Shown one piece after another: positions 1-9,993 of a stretch of DNA of 17,233 bases (positions are counted from its first letter, which is position 1; each line of letters begins with the position of its first letter). The stretch covers positions 1 to 17,233 of the forward strand of contig CAZGYE010000099.1 of the NCBI GenBank assembly GCA_964530165.1, in the 5' to 3' direction. Below the pieces are notes generated by a model. That model was given only the letters and a program-made list of their open reading frames with translations, had not been told where the DNA came from and searched no databases. This DNA comes from CAZGYE01 sp964530165 (lineage in GTDB: Bacteria > Planctomycetota > Planctomycetia > Planctomycetales > Planctomycetaceae). A program made the translations under genes and the position numbers.

Positions 1-76
1 GCGTGGCGGCGATCCCGGCCACCGCAGCCGCACCGTCGCGGACAAATTCCCGTCGCGTCACTCGATTTTCTGACAT
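1..76 (-). CDS. N-terminus of a Tat-exported protein, cut by the window edge
   Basis: Only the first 25 codons are visible, from an ATG whose complement is at 74-76 to the left edge. They read MSENRVTRREFVRDGAAAVA followed by GIAAT. This is a classic twin-arginine signal peptide: a polar start, an RR-x-F motif (T-R-R-E-F-V) at residues 7-12, then an alanine-rich hydrophobic core. The mature protein would be folded in the cytoplasm and exported by Tat. In Planctomycetes this type of leader is common on Gfo/Idh/MocA oxidoreductases, DUF1501 proteins and other 'TAT pathway signal' proteins, but the family cannot be told from 25 residues. A purine-rich GGGGG stretch about 8 bases upstream could serve as ribosome binding site. 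It is divergent from the PQQ protein at 367. Confidence 0.75.
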   Translation of the reverse strand, partial: MSENRVTRREFVRDGAAAVAGIAAT

Positions 77-366
77 GTCACGCCCCCTGTTTGAGTTGCT
101 GAAAGGCACCAAACGGACAACCGCTGGCTGCAAGGATGGAAATCCCGTTAAAGTCAATCTCAATTATCTAGTATACGGTTCGACGACGATTGTCAAGAGA
201 TGCGCAAGTTCCTCAGTCGATTGCACCGGCCGACATGCTCCGCAGGACGAAGGCTTGCGAAGCTGCTTGCGTGCGGAACTCCAAGTTTGGTACAAGAATA
301 GTGATGCAAAGTTCTTACAGTCCTGTACACCACGAGAGCCACAGTCAATAGAACAAAGGAAGAACG
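77..366. other. Divergent intergenic region
   Basis: This region separates the Tat-signal gene (minus) from the secreted PQQ protein (plus). It holds one good promoter candidate for the minus gene (listed separately) and an AAAGGAAG ribosome binding site just before the plus-strand ATG at 367. I see no convincing plus-strand sigma70 promoter, RNA gene or repeat. An open frame starting at position 3 on the plus strand crosses the whole stretch, but it has no recognisable protein character and overlaps the Tat leader. Confidence 0.5.
170..196 (-). promoter_or_regulatory. Possible sigma70 promoter for the Tat-signal gene
   Basis: On the minus strand a perfect -35 box TTGACA (complement of 191-196) is followed by TATACT (complement of 170-175) after 15 bases. 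The alternative TACTAG gives a spacer of 17 bases. Transcription would start near 160, leaving a leader of roughly 85 bases before the ATG at 76. The 15-base spacer is short, so this is a candidate only. Confidence 0.35.
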
Positions 367-3300
367 ATGACGCATGACCTCAGCCGTTTGGGGAATCACA
401 TTCGACGACTGGCAACTGCTGCGATGTTGGTTGGCGTCGTCGCCGGGGCAAGGTCGCTCGGGGCGGTTCCGGACGACGAGGCAGCCCGGATTCTTGAAGT
501 CACCGGCGTCAAGAGCGGGTTGATCGTCCACCTCGGTTGCGGTGATGGGAAACTCGCCGCCGCGCTGCACGCCGGCGACGCCTACCTCGTCCACGGTCTC
601 GATGCCGATGCGGCCAATGTCGAAAAAGCCCGTGCACACATTCGCTCGCTGGGCCTGTGCGGCCGGGTGTCGGTCGACCGCTTCGACGGCAACCAACTGC
701 CCTATGTCGACAACCTGGTGAATCTGGTCGTGGCCGCGGATCCGGGCAAGGTCTCCATGAAGGAGGTGATGCGTGTTCTTGCGCCGTTGGGCGTGGCTTA
801 TATCAAGGAAGGGAAACAGTGGAAGAAGACCGTCAAGGGGTGGCCGAAGGACATCGCCGAATGGACGCACTTTCTTTATGACGCGAGCGGAAATGCCGTG
901 TCGAAGGACAGGAGGGTCGGGCCGCCGAAGCACCTGCAATGGACGGCCGGGCCGAGATGGTGCCGGAGCCATGAGTTTCCGACCAGTGTTTACGCCGTCG
1001 TCAGCGCCGGCGGACGCGTGTACTACATCCTGGATGAGGGACCGACCGGGGTGTACCGGAAGCTGCCGCAGCGTTGTTCTCTCATCGCCCGGGACGCCTC
1101 CAACGGTCTGTTGCTCTGGAAGCAGCCGATGAGCAAATGGGGCTACCAGTACGGAACGGGCCAGGGAGACCGTTGGAAGATCCATCACACGCTGCCTCGC
1201 CGCCTGGTCGCCCACAAAGATAAGGTCTACGTCACCTTCAGCTTTCTCAATTCACCGATCTCGATCGTGGACGGCGCGACCGGCGCTATTCTGACGGAAG
1301 GGATCGCGGGAACAGAGGGGACCGATGAGATGCTCTGCTCAGACGGAATCCTGGTCGCAAAGATCACGGACCACTCGCCGGGGGCGACGAAGTACATCAC
1401 GCAGCGGGACCTTGCCGACTCGCTCGTGGCCGTCGATAGCGAAACGGGGAGCGTGCTGTGGCGGAAGGAGAAGGTACGAGTCGCCCCGTATGCGCTGGCC
1501 GTCCAGGACAACCGAGTCGTCTATCACAACCTGAAGGAGCTTGTCTGTCTGGACGCAAAGACCGGGCGCCAGCAGTGGCGCGTCGCCAGCGACGTAGGGC
1601 CGATTCCCGCGGCCGGCACCACGCTTCTTATCAGCGAAGGCGTTGTTCTGCACCATTCCTACAGGCGCGAGCGCGTGCCCGGCAAGGGCAGGAGAAGGGG
1701 CAAGACGGTGGCGGCGCTCACGGCCCTCTCGGCTCAGGACGGCCATGTGTTGTGGACGGGCCCGGGCGGGATTGGATGGGCCGGCGCGTGTACGCAACCG
1801 ACCGACCTCTTTGTCGCGAACGGCTTGGTGTGGTGCGGCCAATCCCGAGAGGGGCGGGACCTGCGGACCGGAAAAGTCACCAAGACGTTGGATCTGGGCC
1901 AGGTCGTCTCTCCCGGCCACCACCCTCGCTGCCATCGCAGCAAAGCGACGGAACGTTTCCTCATCTGGCCCAAGCGGGGCGCCGAGTTTATCGATCTGAA
2001 CGGCGACAATCACATGCGTCACAATTGGCTGCGCGCTCCCTGTTTCACGGGGCTCATGCCGGCCAATGGTCTGCTGTATGTGCCGCCCAGTCAGTGCTTC
2101 TGCTATCCCGGCGTCAAACTCTCCGGTTTCTTGGCTCTGGCAAGCCAGAGGTCGGAAACTCGACGTAAAAGCTCCGAAGCCCCGGCGACCAGGCTCGAGC
2201 GCGGCCCAGCCTACGACGCACTCGTCACTCGTCACTCGTCAATCAGCAATCCCCTTGATTGGCCCATGTACCGACACGACCCTCTGCGAAGCGGCGCCAC
2301 GAAAGCAGCGGCGCCGACCGAGTTGGCGAAGCTCTGGGATGTGACGCTCTGCTCGAAGGCGGCCCAGCCGATCATCGTCGGCGAGCGGCTGTTCGTAGCG
2401 GAAAAGGACGCCCATCGCATTCGCTGTCTGGACGCGGGCGACGGCCGCCCTGTGTGGAGCTTCACAGCCGGCGGACGGATCGATTCCGCTCCGACGGTTC
2501 ACAATGGACTCGTCCTGTTTGGTTGTACCGACGGTTCGGCGTATTGCCTGCGCGCCGCCGACGGCGAACTGGTCTGGCGGTTTCGGGCCGCACCGGAAGA
2601 ACGGCGCGTCGTCTCCTTCGGGCAACTGGAGTCGGTTTGGCCGGTGCACGGCAGTGTGCTCGTGCAGGACGGGGTCGTCTACTTCGCGGCCGGCCGTTCC
2701 TCCTTTCTCGACGGCGGCATCATGGTCTACGGGTTGAATCCGCGGACCGGGGAGGTCCTCCATCGAGCACATCTGGAAGGTCCTTGGCCGGATGTCAAAA
2801 AAGAGAGTGGCGCTCCTTTCACGATGGAAGGAGCCAAGCCGGATCTCCTGGTGAGCGACGGCCAGCATCTGTACATGCAGAGAATCAAGTTCGACGGGCG
2901 CCTGAATCGTATGGAGACGCCGCCGATGACCACGCTCGGCGATTTGGATATGGGGGGACGTCATCTACTGGCGACCGGAGGCTTCCTGGATGACTCCGGC
3001 TTTGACCGCTTGTTCTGGATGCACGGGAAGCGATGGCCTGGCTTCTACTTCGCCCAGCAGTCGCCCAAGAGCGGACAGCTCATCGTCTTCAACGAACAGA
3101 CGACGTTTTCGATCAAGTTCTTCTACCGCCGCCATGGGTTGAGCCCCGGCTTCGTGCCGGCAGACGCAGGCTATCTGCTGTTTGCGGACGACAGTGACAA
3201 CGAACCCATCCTTGTCGACAAGGACAAGACACCGACGGCCATCGAGTGGCTGCCAGCCTCGGCGCGGACGAAAGGGCGTTACGACATCTCCAATCGAGCC

Positions 3301-3627
3301 GTGGGAGTTGAAAAGGGCGTCGGGTACACGCGAGCCAAGCCGGCGAAGTGGCAGAAGCTCGTGCCCGTTCGGGCCAGCGCCATGCTGCTGACGGGCGACC
3401 GTCTGTTTGTGGCCGGAACCTATGACACCCTCGAGCAGGATGATCCCTACGCAACCTTCAAAGGCCGAAAGGGAGCCGTCCTGCAGGTCTTCTCAGCGAC
3501 GGACGGCGCTCTCCTGAAAACGCATCCGTTGGCCTCGCCGCCGGTGTTTGACGGCCTCTCGGCGGCCAACGGCCGCGTGTACCTTGCGACTACGGACGAG
3601 AAGATCGTCTGTTTGGCTGGGAGATAG
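367..3627 (+). CDS. Secreted methyltransferase-like / PQQ beta-propeller protein
   Basis: A 1086-residue protein. Residues 1-34 are a Sec-type signal peptide (basic HIRR, then an Ala/Val-rich core). Residues about 36-165 resemble a class I methyltransferase: motif I VHLGCGDGKLAAA (54-66), an acidic motif II GLDAD, and a VMRVLAPLGVAYI strand typical of the end of the fold. The rest is PQQ-type propeller, with repeats such as NGLLLWKQ, TGSVLWRKE, DGRPVWSFTAGG and DGELVWRFRAAP. Two propeller halves appear to be joined by a low-complexity linker (about 595-640) containing heptamer repeats. An AAAGGAAG ribosome binding site 6 bases before the ATG supports the start. The gene is monocistronic and convergent with thiC. 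The family is common in Planctomycetes but its substrate is unknown. A SAM-binding fold behind a signal peptide is odd; the domain may have lost catalysis. Confidence 0.85.
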   Translation: MTHDLSRLGNHIRRLATAAMLVGVVAGARSLGAVPDDEAARILEVTGVKSGLIVHLGCGDGKLAAALHAGDAYLVHGLDADAANVEKARAHIRSLGLCGRVSVDRFDGNQLPYVDNLVNLVVAADPGKVSMKEVMRVLAPLGVAYIKEGKQWKKTVKGWPKDIAEWTHFLYDASGNAVSKDRRVGPPKHLQWTAGPRWCRSHEFPTSVYAVVSAGGRVYYILDEGPTGVYRKLPQRCSLIARDASNGLLLWKQPMSKWGYQYGTGQGDRWKIHHTLPRRLVAHKDKVYVTFSFLNSPISIVDGATGAILTEGIAGTEGTDEMLCSDGILVAKITDHSPGATKYITQRDLADSLVAVDSETGSVLWRKEKVRVAPYALAVQDNRVVYHNLKELVCLDAKTGRQQWRVASDVGPIPAAGTTLLISEGVVLHHSYRRERVPGKGRRRGKTVAALTALSAQDGHVLWTGPGGIGWAGACTQPTDLFVANGLVWCGQSREGRDLRTGKVTKTLDLGQVVSPGHHPRCHRSKATERFLIWPKRGAEFIDLNGDNHMRHNWLRAPCFTGLMPANGLLYVPPSQCFCYPGVKLSGFLALASQRSETRRKSSEAPATRLERGPAYDALVTRHSSISNPLDWPMYRHDPLRSGATKAAAPTELAKLWDVTLCSKAAQPIIVGERLFVAEKDAHRIRCLDAGDGRPVWSFTAGGRIDSAPTVHNGLVLFGCTDGSAYCLRAADGELVWRFRAAPEERRVVSFGQLESVWPVHGSVLVQDGVVYFAAGRSSFLDGGIMVYGLNPRTGEVLHRAHLEGPWPDVKKESGAPFTMEGAKPDLLVSDGQHLYMQRIKFDGRLNRMETPPMTTLGDLDMGGRHLLATGGFLDDSGFDRLFWMHGKRWPGFYFAQQSPKSGQLIVFNEQTTFSIKFFYRRHGLSPGFVPADAGYLLFADDSDNEPILVDKDKTPTAIEWLPASARTKGRYDISNRAVGVEKGVGYTRAKPAKWQKLVPVRASAMLLTGDRLFVAGTYDTLEQDDPYATFKGRKGAVLQVFSATDGALLKTHPLASPPVFDGLSAANGRVYLATTDEKIVCLAGR
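2221..2248. repeat. Heptamer array inside the PQQ gene (CTCGTCA x3 + ATCAGCA)
   Basis: Three perfect tandem copies of the 7-mer CTCGTCA (2221-2241) are followed by a diverged unit, ATCAGCA. The array is in frame in the PQQ protein (around residues 619-628, ALVTRHSSIS). It lies in the linker between the two propeller halves, where foreign sequence would be tolerated. It shares the 7-bp period of the other arrays in this window but has its own sequence. Confidence 0.8.
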
Positions 3628-3632
3628 GTTTA

Positions 3633-3762
3633 CCTGCCTGCCGGTAGGCAAGCCTGCATGACTGAGATGAAAGCAAGTGAGACTCTTGAAGTCGCCCGTT
3701 TCGTCCGCCGTTGGCGGCAGGGGTGACAACAAGCGTATTCGGCTTGCCTACCGGCAGGCAGG
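3633..3762. repeat. 130-bp element with perfect 22-bp terminal inverted repeats
   Basis: The arms at 3633-3654 and 3741-3762 are exact reverse complements over 22 bases. The right arm begins GGCTTGCCTACCGGCAGG. Each arm can also fold on itself (TGCCT/AGGCA around GCCGGT). The 86-bp interior contains the hairpin core CCGCCGTTGGCGG at 3705-3717, which is the core of the in-frame repeats in other genes. The element fills the gap between the convergent PQQ gene and thiC and could stop transcription from both sides. No transposase is present; a MITE- or REP-like nature is inference. Confidence 0.85.
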
Positions 3763-3788
3763 CGTGCCACCCGGCCGAACTGCTGGCT

Positions 3789-5603
3789 TCAGCTTGAGCC
3801 GGCGGCAGCCTGCTGCAGGCGTTTCGCCTCGTCGGCATCGGCAGAGTCGCTGTGACAAGCGGGCTTTTCGGTCTCAGCTCCCATTGTACTGCGCGTTTTT
3901 GAGGCCAACTTCCCAATCTCAGCCGAACTGAGAACGCCGCGCTGCTCGAGGATCTCTTGTTGATCAGCCGTCAGTGCGCCGGAAACTTTGGCCTGGTCCC
4001 ACGCGTACCGTGTCTCTTTGCCGGATGTGAACTCGACGATTTCTTTCGAGATGCGGACGCTGCACCAATCGTGGCCGCACATGGCACAGAAATCGGTGTC
4101 GACGTCGAGATCTTCGTCATGCAACGCCCGGGCGGTGTCTGGATCGAAGCTCAGTTCGAAATGTTTTTCCCAGGCGAGCGCGGCCCGGGCTTTGGTCAGC
4201 TCATCGTCGCGGTCGCGTGTGCCGGGGATACCCAGCGCGATGTCGGCCGCATGCGCGGCGATCTTGTAGGCAATGCAGCCCTGTTTCACGTCGTCGCGTT
4301 TTGGCAGCCCCAGATGCTCTTTGGGCGTGACGTAGCAGAGCATGCTCGCGCCGTGGTACGCCGCCGCGGTGGCTCCGATGCAGCTCGTGATGTGGTCGTA
4401 GCCGGGAAAGATGTCGGTAACCAGCGGTCCGAGCACGTAAAACGGCGCGCCGTGGCACAACCGTCGTTCGATTTTCATGTTGTATTCGATCTGGTCGAAG
4501 GGGATGTGGCCCGGGCCTTCGACCATCACCTGCACTCCCTTGCGCCACGCCCGTTCGGTCAGTTCGCCGAGGGTCTGCACCTCGGCCAGTTGCGCGCGGT
4601 CGGTCGCGTCGGCCAATCCGCCAGGCCGCAAGCCGTCGCCGATCGAAAAGCTGACGTCAAAGGAGCGCATGATGTCGCAGATATCTTCCCACAACTCGTA
4701 CATCGGATTCTGCTTGTCGTGGTGGATCATCCACGTCGCCAACAGCGCTCCGCCCCGGCTGACGATGCCGATCAACCGATTCGTGACGTATTGGAGATGT
4801 TCTTGCAGGACGCCGGCGTGGATGGTGAAATAATCCACCCCTTGCCGGGCCTGGTGCTCGAGCGTCTGCAGAATCAATCGGTCATTGAGGTCTTCGGGCC
4901 GGCGACCGATGATCATCGAGTAAATGGGAACCGTGCCGATGGGAACGGTACTGTGCTGAATGATCGCCTTGCGGCAGGCGTCGAGGTTTCCGCCGGTGGA
5001 GAGGTCCATGACGGTGTCGGCCCCCCATTTCTCGGCCCAGCGGAGCTTCAGAAGCTCCTCTTGGGTGCTGGACGAGACCGGGGAAGTCCCCATGTTGGCG
5101 TTGATCTTGGTGCGTGACGCGCGGCCGATACACATCGGATGAAGCTGGTAACCCAGATGCACTTTGTTGGCGGGAATGATCATCCGCCCGGCAGCGACTT
5201 CGTCGCGAATCTGTTCGGGCGTCAAATGCGGTTCGCGTTCTCGTAATCGTTGCATCTCAGGCGTGACGGCGCCCAACCGTGCGTATTCGAGCTGCGTGAG
5301 GGGCAGAAAGTCAGACGGCGGCTTCCACGCAGCGTATGTTTCGTAATTGTTCTCGAAGCCCGCTCGGAGCGTCCAGTCGTCCGGCATGAAGTCCCAGGCG
5401 GTCTTGTCCGACGGTTCCGGCATGCCCGGGGTGTCGGGCGAGGCAAACGCCCAGCGTCCCCGCCTTCCGGGAGCAATGCGCGGTGAGCCGGCGAAACTCC
5501 CCGGAGTGGTCCCGGCCGCCGTGGACGATGGATTATTGCCCAACGGTGGCAGCGCGCAAGAACGGTCCGGCTCATCTGCTTGTTCGTTGATCACGGGAAG
5601 CAT
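3789..5603 (-). CDS. thiC: Phosphomethylpyrimidine synthase ThiC
   Basis: This radical-SAM enzyme turns aminoimidazole ribotide into hydroxymethylpyrimidine phosphate for thiamine synthesis in the cytoplasm. Core motifs are clear: TQLEYARLGAVTPEM (103-117), KINANMGTSPV, WGADTVMDLSTGGN, PIGTVPIY, GVDYFTIHAGV, GIVSRGG, FSIGDGLRPG, VEGPGHIPF, GPLVTDIFPGYDHIT, YVTPKEHLGLP, YKIAAHAAD, and the C-x2-C-x4-C iron-sulfur motif at Cys506, Cys509 and Cys514. About 100 residues precede the conserved core and I do not recognise their first half. The ATG at 5603 sits directly behind AAAGG, too close to use it. A GTG at codon 4 (5594) lies 9 bases after that site and is the better start. The last roughly 30 residues (after SGALTADQQEILEQRG) are low-complexity. 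No operon partner is visible. Confidence 0.95.
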   Translation of the reverse strand: MLPVINEQADEPDRSCALPPLGNNPSSTAAGTTPGSFAGSPRIAPGRRGRWAFASPDTPGMPEPSDKTAWDFMPDDWTLRAGFENNYETYAAWKPPSDFLPLTQLEYARLGAVTPEMQRLREREPHLTPEQIRDEVAAGRMIIPANKVHLGYQLHPMCIGRASRTKINANMGTSPVSSSTQEELLKLRWAEKWGADTVMDLSTGGNLDACRKAIIQHSTVPIGTVPIYSMIIGRRPEDLNDRLILQTLEHQARQGVDYFTIHAGVLQEHLQYVTNRLIGIVSRGGALLATWMIHHDKQNPMYELWEDICDIMRSFDVSFSIGDGLRPGGLADATDRAQLAEVQTLGELTERAWRKGVQVMVEGPGHIPFDQIEYNMKIERRLCHGAPFYVLGPLVTDIFPGYDHITSCIGATAAAYHGASMLCYVTPKEHLGLPKRDDVKQGCIAYKIAAHAADIALGIPGTRDRDDELTKARAALAWEKHFELSFDPDTARALHDEDLDVDTDFCAMCGHDWCSVRISKEIVEFTSGKETRYAWDQAKVSGALTADQQEILEQRGVLSSAEIGKLASKTRSTMGAETEKPACHSDSADADEAKRLQQAAAGSS

Positions 5604-5615
5604 CCTTTCTCAGAA

Positions 5616-5635
5616 CTTGCCTACCGGCAGGCAGG
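5616..5635. repeat. Solo copy of the CTTGCCTACCGGCAGGCAGG element arm
   Basis: These 20 bases are identical to the right arm of the inverted-repeat element at 3741-3762 and in the same orientation. It lies in the leader of thiC, 13 bases before the ATG, so thiC is bracketed by copies of this repeat. It is self-complementary enough (TGCCT/AGGCA) to form a small hairpin next to the ribosome binding site. Confidence 0.8.
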
Positions 5636-5669
5636 TGACAGCTTCACAGTTGCAGGAACTGCTGATAGT

Positions 5670-5697
5670 ATCGTAGCGGTCTGGCAGGGAATTTCAA
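5670..5697 (-). promoter_or_regulatory. Possible thiC promoter
   Basis: On the minus strand TTGAAA (complement of 5692-5697, 5 of 6 matches to the -35 consensus) is followed after 16 bases by TACGAT (complement of 5670-5675, 4 of 6 matches to the -10). It would give a leader of about 60 bases that includes the palindromic repeat. No TPP riboswitch is recognisable in that leader. Confidence 0.3.
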
Positions 5698-5699
5698 TC

Positions 5700-5787
5700 A
5701 GTTGAGAGTTGAGAGTGGAGAGTTGACTGGTCACGGCAACGTTTCGATCTGAACTCTAGACTCTCAACTCTACACCCTCAACTTTCA
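5700..5787. repeat. Inverted pair of heptamer arrays upstream of the sugar kinase
   Basis: The left array (5700-5727) is four 7-mers: AGTTGAG, AGTTGAG, AGTGGAG, AGTTGAC. The right array (5753-5787) is five 7-mers on the opposite strand: ACTCTAG, ACTCTCA, ACTCTAC, ACCCTCA, ACTTTCA. The two are separated by 25 bp and are reverse complements with few mismatches (5708-5726 against 5764-5782, 17 of 19). The right array ends 11 bases before the start codon at 5799, so a transcript through it could form a long hairpin. Confidence 0.85.
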
Positions 5788-5798
5788 CGGAAAGTCGC

Positions 5799-6836
5799 AT
5801 GCAATACGATGTGTACGGAGTCGGAAACGCACTGGTCGATATTCAGGCGCAGGTGAACGACGACATTCTGGGAAAGCTGCATTTCACCAAGGGGGTGATG
5901 AGACTCGTTGACGAAGCGACTCAGCAACACGTGCTCGACGCGGTTGCCGGGGTGCCGATCACCCGTTGTGCCGGTGGCTCGGCCGCCAACACAGTCATGG
6001 GCGTGGCCGATTTCGGCGGGAAGGCGGCCTATGCGGGCAAAGTCGGCGACGACCCCCTCGGAGAGTTCTGGCTGGGCGATATGCGGAACAGGGGCGTGAC
6101 GATCGAAGTCCCCCCGGCCAACAGTGGAACCGCCAACGGCGAACGAACCGCCAACGGCGGACGAACCGCCAACGGCGGACGAACTGGCACGTGTGTTGTG
6201 TTGATCACCGAAGATGCCCAACGGACGATGCTAACCCATCTGGGCGTTTCGGCGACACTTGGCCCGCAAGACATCGACGAAGCAAGCATCCGGCGAGCGA
6301 AGTATGTCTACGTCGAGGGATACCTGTTCACCGGCGAGAGTACAAAGGCTACGGCTCTGCGCGCCATCGAACTGGCCAAAGCCAACAACGTGAGAGTCGC
6401 CTTCACCGTGTCCGACCCCTTTCTGGTTCAGCATTTTTGCGACGAGTTTTGGGCGCTGATTGAGGGACCCGTCGACTTGCTCTTCTGCAACCTGCAGGAG
6501 GCGCGCAGCTTGACCACCTTGGAGGACTCCATCCAAGCAGCTCGCGAAATTCACGTCCACGCTCTCGACGTCGCACTGACGCTCGGCGAGCGCGGCTCCA
6601 TCCTGATGCACGAAGGCGAGGCGATTCCCATCGAGGCGGTCCCGGTCGACGCCATCGACACAACCGGCGCCGGCGACATGTACGCCGCAGGCCTCTTGTT
6701 CGGCATTACCAACGGGCTTTCTTGGCAACGGGCCGGCCACATGGCTTCGCACGCGGCAGCCCGCATCGTGTCGCAGTTGGGGGCCCGCTTGCACAATCGG
6801 TTCACGGCGGACGAAATCGAAGAATTGCTGGCCTGA
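5799..6836 (+). CDS. PfkB-family sugar kinase, adenosine kinase type
   Basis: A 345-residue cytoplasmic kinase that would phosphorylate adenosine or a related nucleoside or sugar with ATP. The N-terminal MQYDVYGVGNALVDI strand, the PfkB signature GGSAANTVMGVADFGGKAAY (59-78) and the ATP-site/anion-hole motif DTTGAGDMYAAG (287-298, catalytic Asp293) are intact. YVEGYLFTGE and NLQEAR are also typical of adenosine kinase-like members. GGAAAG precedes the ATG. Residues 111-128 (TANGERTANGGRTANGGR) are an in-frame insertion of three 18-bp repeat units, in a loop just before the GTCVVLIT strand where relatives normally have a short connection. The gene is flanked by heptamer arrays and shared GACTGGTCAC sequences and is convergent with the Ser/Thr kinase. 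True substrate is uncertain among ribokinase-like enzymes. Confidence 0.9.
   Translation: MQYDVYGVGNALVDIQAQVNDDILGKLHFTKGVMRLVDEATQQHVLDAVAGVPITRCAGGSAANTVMGVADFGGKAAYAGKVGDDPLGEFWLGDMRNRGVTIEVPPANSGTANGERTANGGRTANGGRTGTCVVLITEDAQRTMLTHLGVSATLGPQDIDEASIRRAKYVYVEGYLFTGESTKATALRAIELAKANNVRVAFTVSDPFLVQHFCDEFWALIEGPVDLLFCNLQEARSLTTLEDSIQAAREIHVHALDVALTLGERGSILMHEGEAIPIEAVPVDAIDTTGAGDMYAAGLLFGITNGLSWQRAGHMASHAAARIVSQLGARLHNRFTADEIEELLA
6131..6184 (+). repeat. Three 18-bp tandem units inside the sugar kinase gene
   Basis: Units at 6131-6148, 6149-6166 and 6167-6184 read CGCCAACGGCGGACGAAC; the first unit has one change (GAACGAAC instead of GGACGAAC). They are read as T-A-N-G-G-R. Each unit carries the CCGCC/GGCGG hairpin core, or one base less. 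The same core, reverse complemented, builds the repeats of the Ser/Thr kinase gene. Confidence 0.95.
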
Positions 6837-6844
6837 GCACGCGT

Positions 6845-6862
6845 TGAGAGTGACTGGTCACT
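6845..6862. repeat. Partial heptamer unit plus AGTGAC-TG-GTCACT palindrome
   Basis: GTTGAGAGTGACTGGTCACT follows the sugar kinase stop by a few bases. The stem AGTGAC/GTCACT with a TG loop could act as a weak terminator between two convergent genes, but there is no T-run on the plus strand. The string GACTGGTCAC also occurs at 5725-5734, on the other side of the sugar kinase, so that gene is bracketed by the same sequence. Confidence 0.6.
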
Positions 6863-6894
6863 ACCAACAAAAAAAGGTTTAGCCCGGTACTAGA

Positions 6895-9900
<3,006 letters not shown>

Positions 9901-9958
9901 GACCAGCCGGCCTGGCGAAATGAGGAAATGTCCGAGATTTGTCGCAGAAACCTGCTCG

Positions 9959-9984
9959 AAACGTTCGAAAAGCTGAAATGTTCC
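9959..9984 (-). promoter_or_regulatory. ECF-sigma-like promoter candidate for the Ser/Thr kinase
   Basis: On the minus strand GGAAC (complement of 9980-9984) is followed after 16 bases by CGTTT (complement of 9959-9963). This matches the general GGAAC-N16/17-CGT pattern of many ECF sigma factors. It lies exactly in the 93-bp gap between the small upstream gene and the kinase, about 60 bases before the ATG. The motif is short and may occur by chance. Confidence 0.25.
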
Positions 9985-9993
9985 GTCAAAATG

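Noticed and set aside
3..377. Plus-strand 124-codon open frame at the left edge
   Set aside because: It overlaps the Tat leader on the other strand, has no recognisable domain or ribosome site, and ends inside the start of the PQQ gene.
193..1215. Minus-strand 340-codon open frame opposite the PQQ gene
   Set aside because: It lies antisense to a protein with clear signal peptide and domain motifs; long shadow frames are expected in GC-rich coding DNA.
3633..3762. Insertion sequence
   Set aside because: Perfect terminal inverted repeats exist, but the 86-bp interior cannot encode a transposase; it was kept as a MITE/REP-like repeat.
3957..5117. Plus-strand 386-codon open frame opposite thiC
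   Set aside because: It is the antisense shadow of the conserved ThiC core, with no family features of its own.
5604..5700. TPP riboswitch before thiC
   Set aside because: Only CTGAGA is visible; the other conserved arms of the THI element are absent by eye.
6837..6894. Intrinsic terminator between the sugar kinase and the Ser/Thr kinase
   Set aside because: The AGTGAC/GTCACT stem is followed by an A-run on the plus strand, and on the minus strand the T-run comes before the hairpin, so neither orientation fits.
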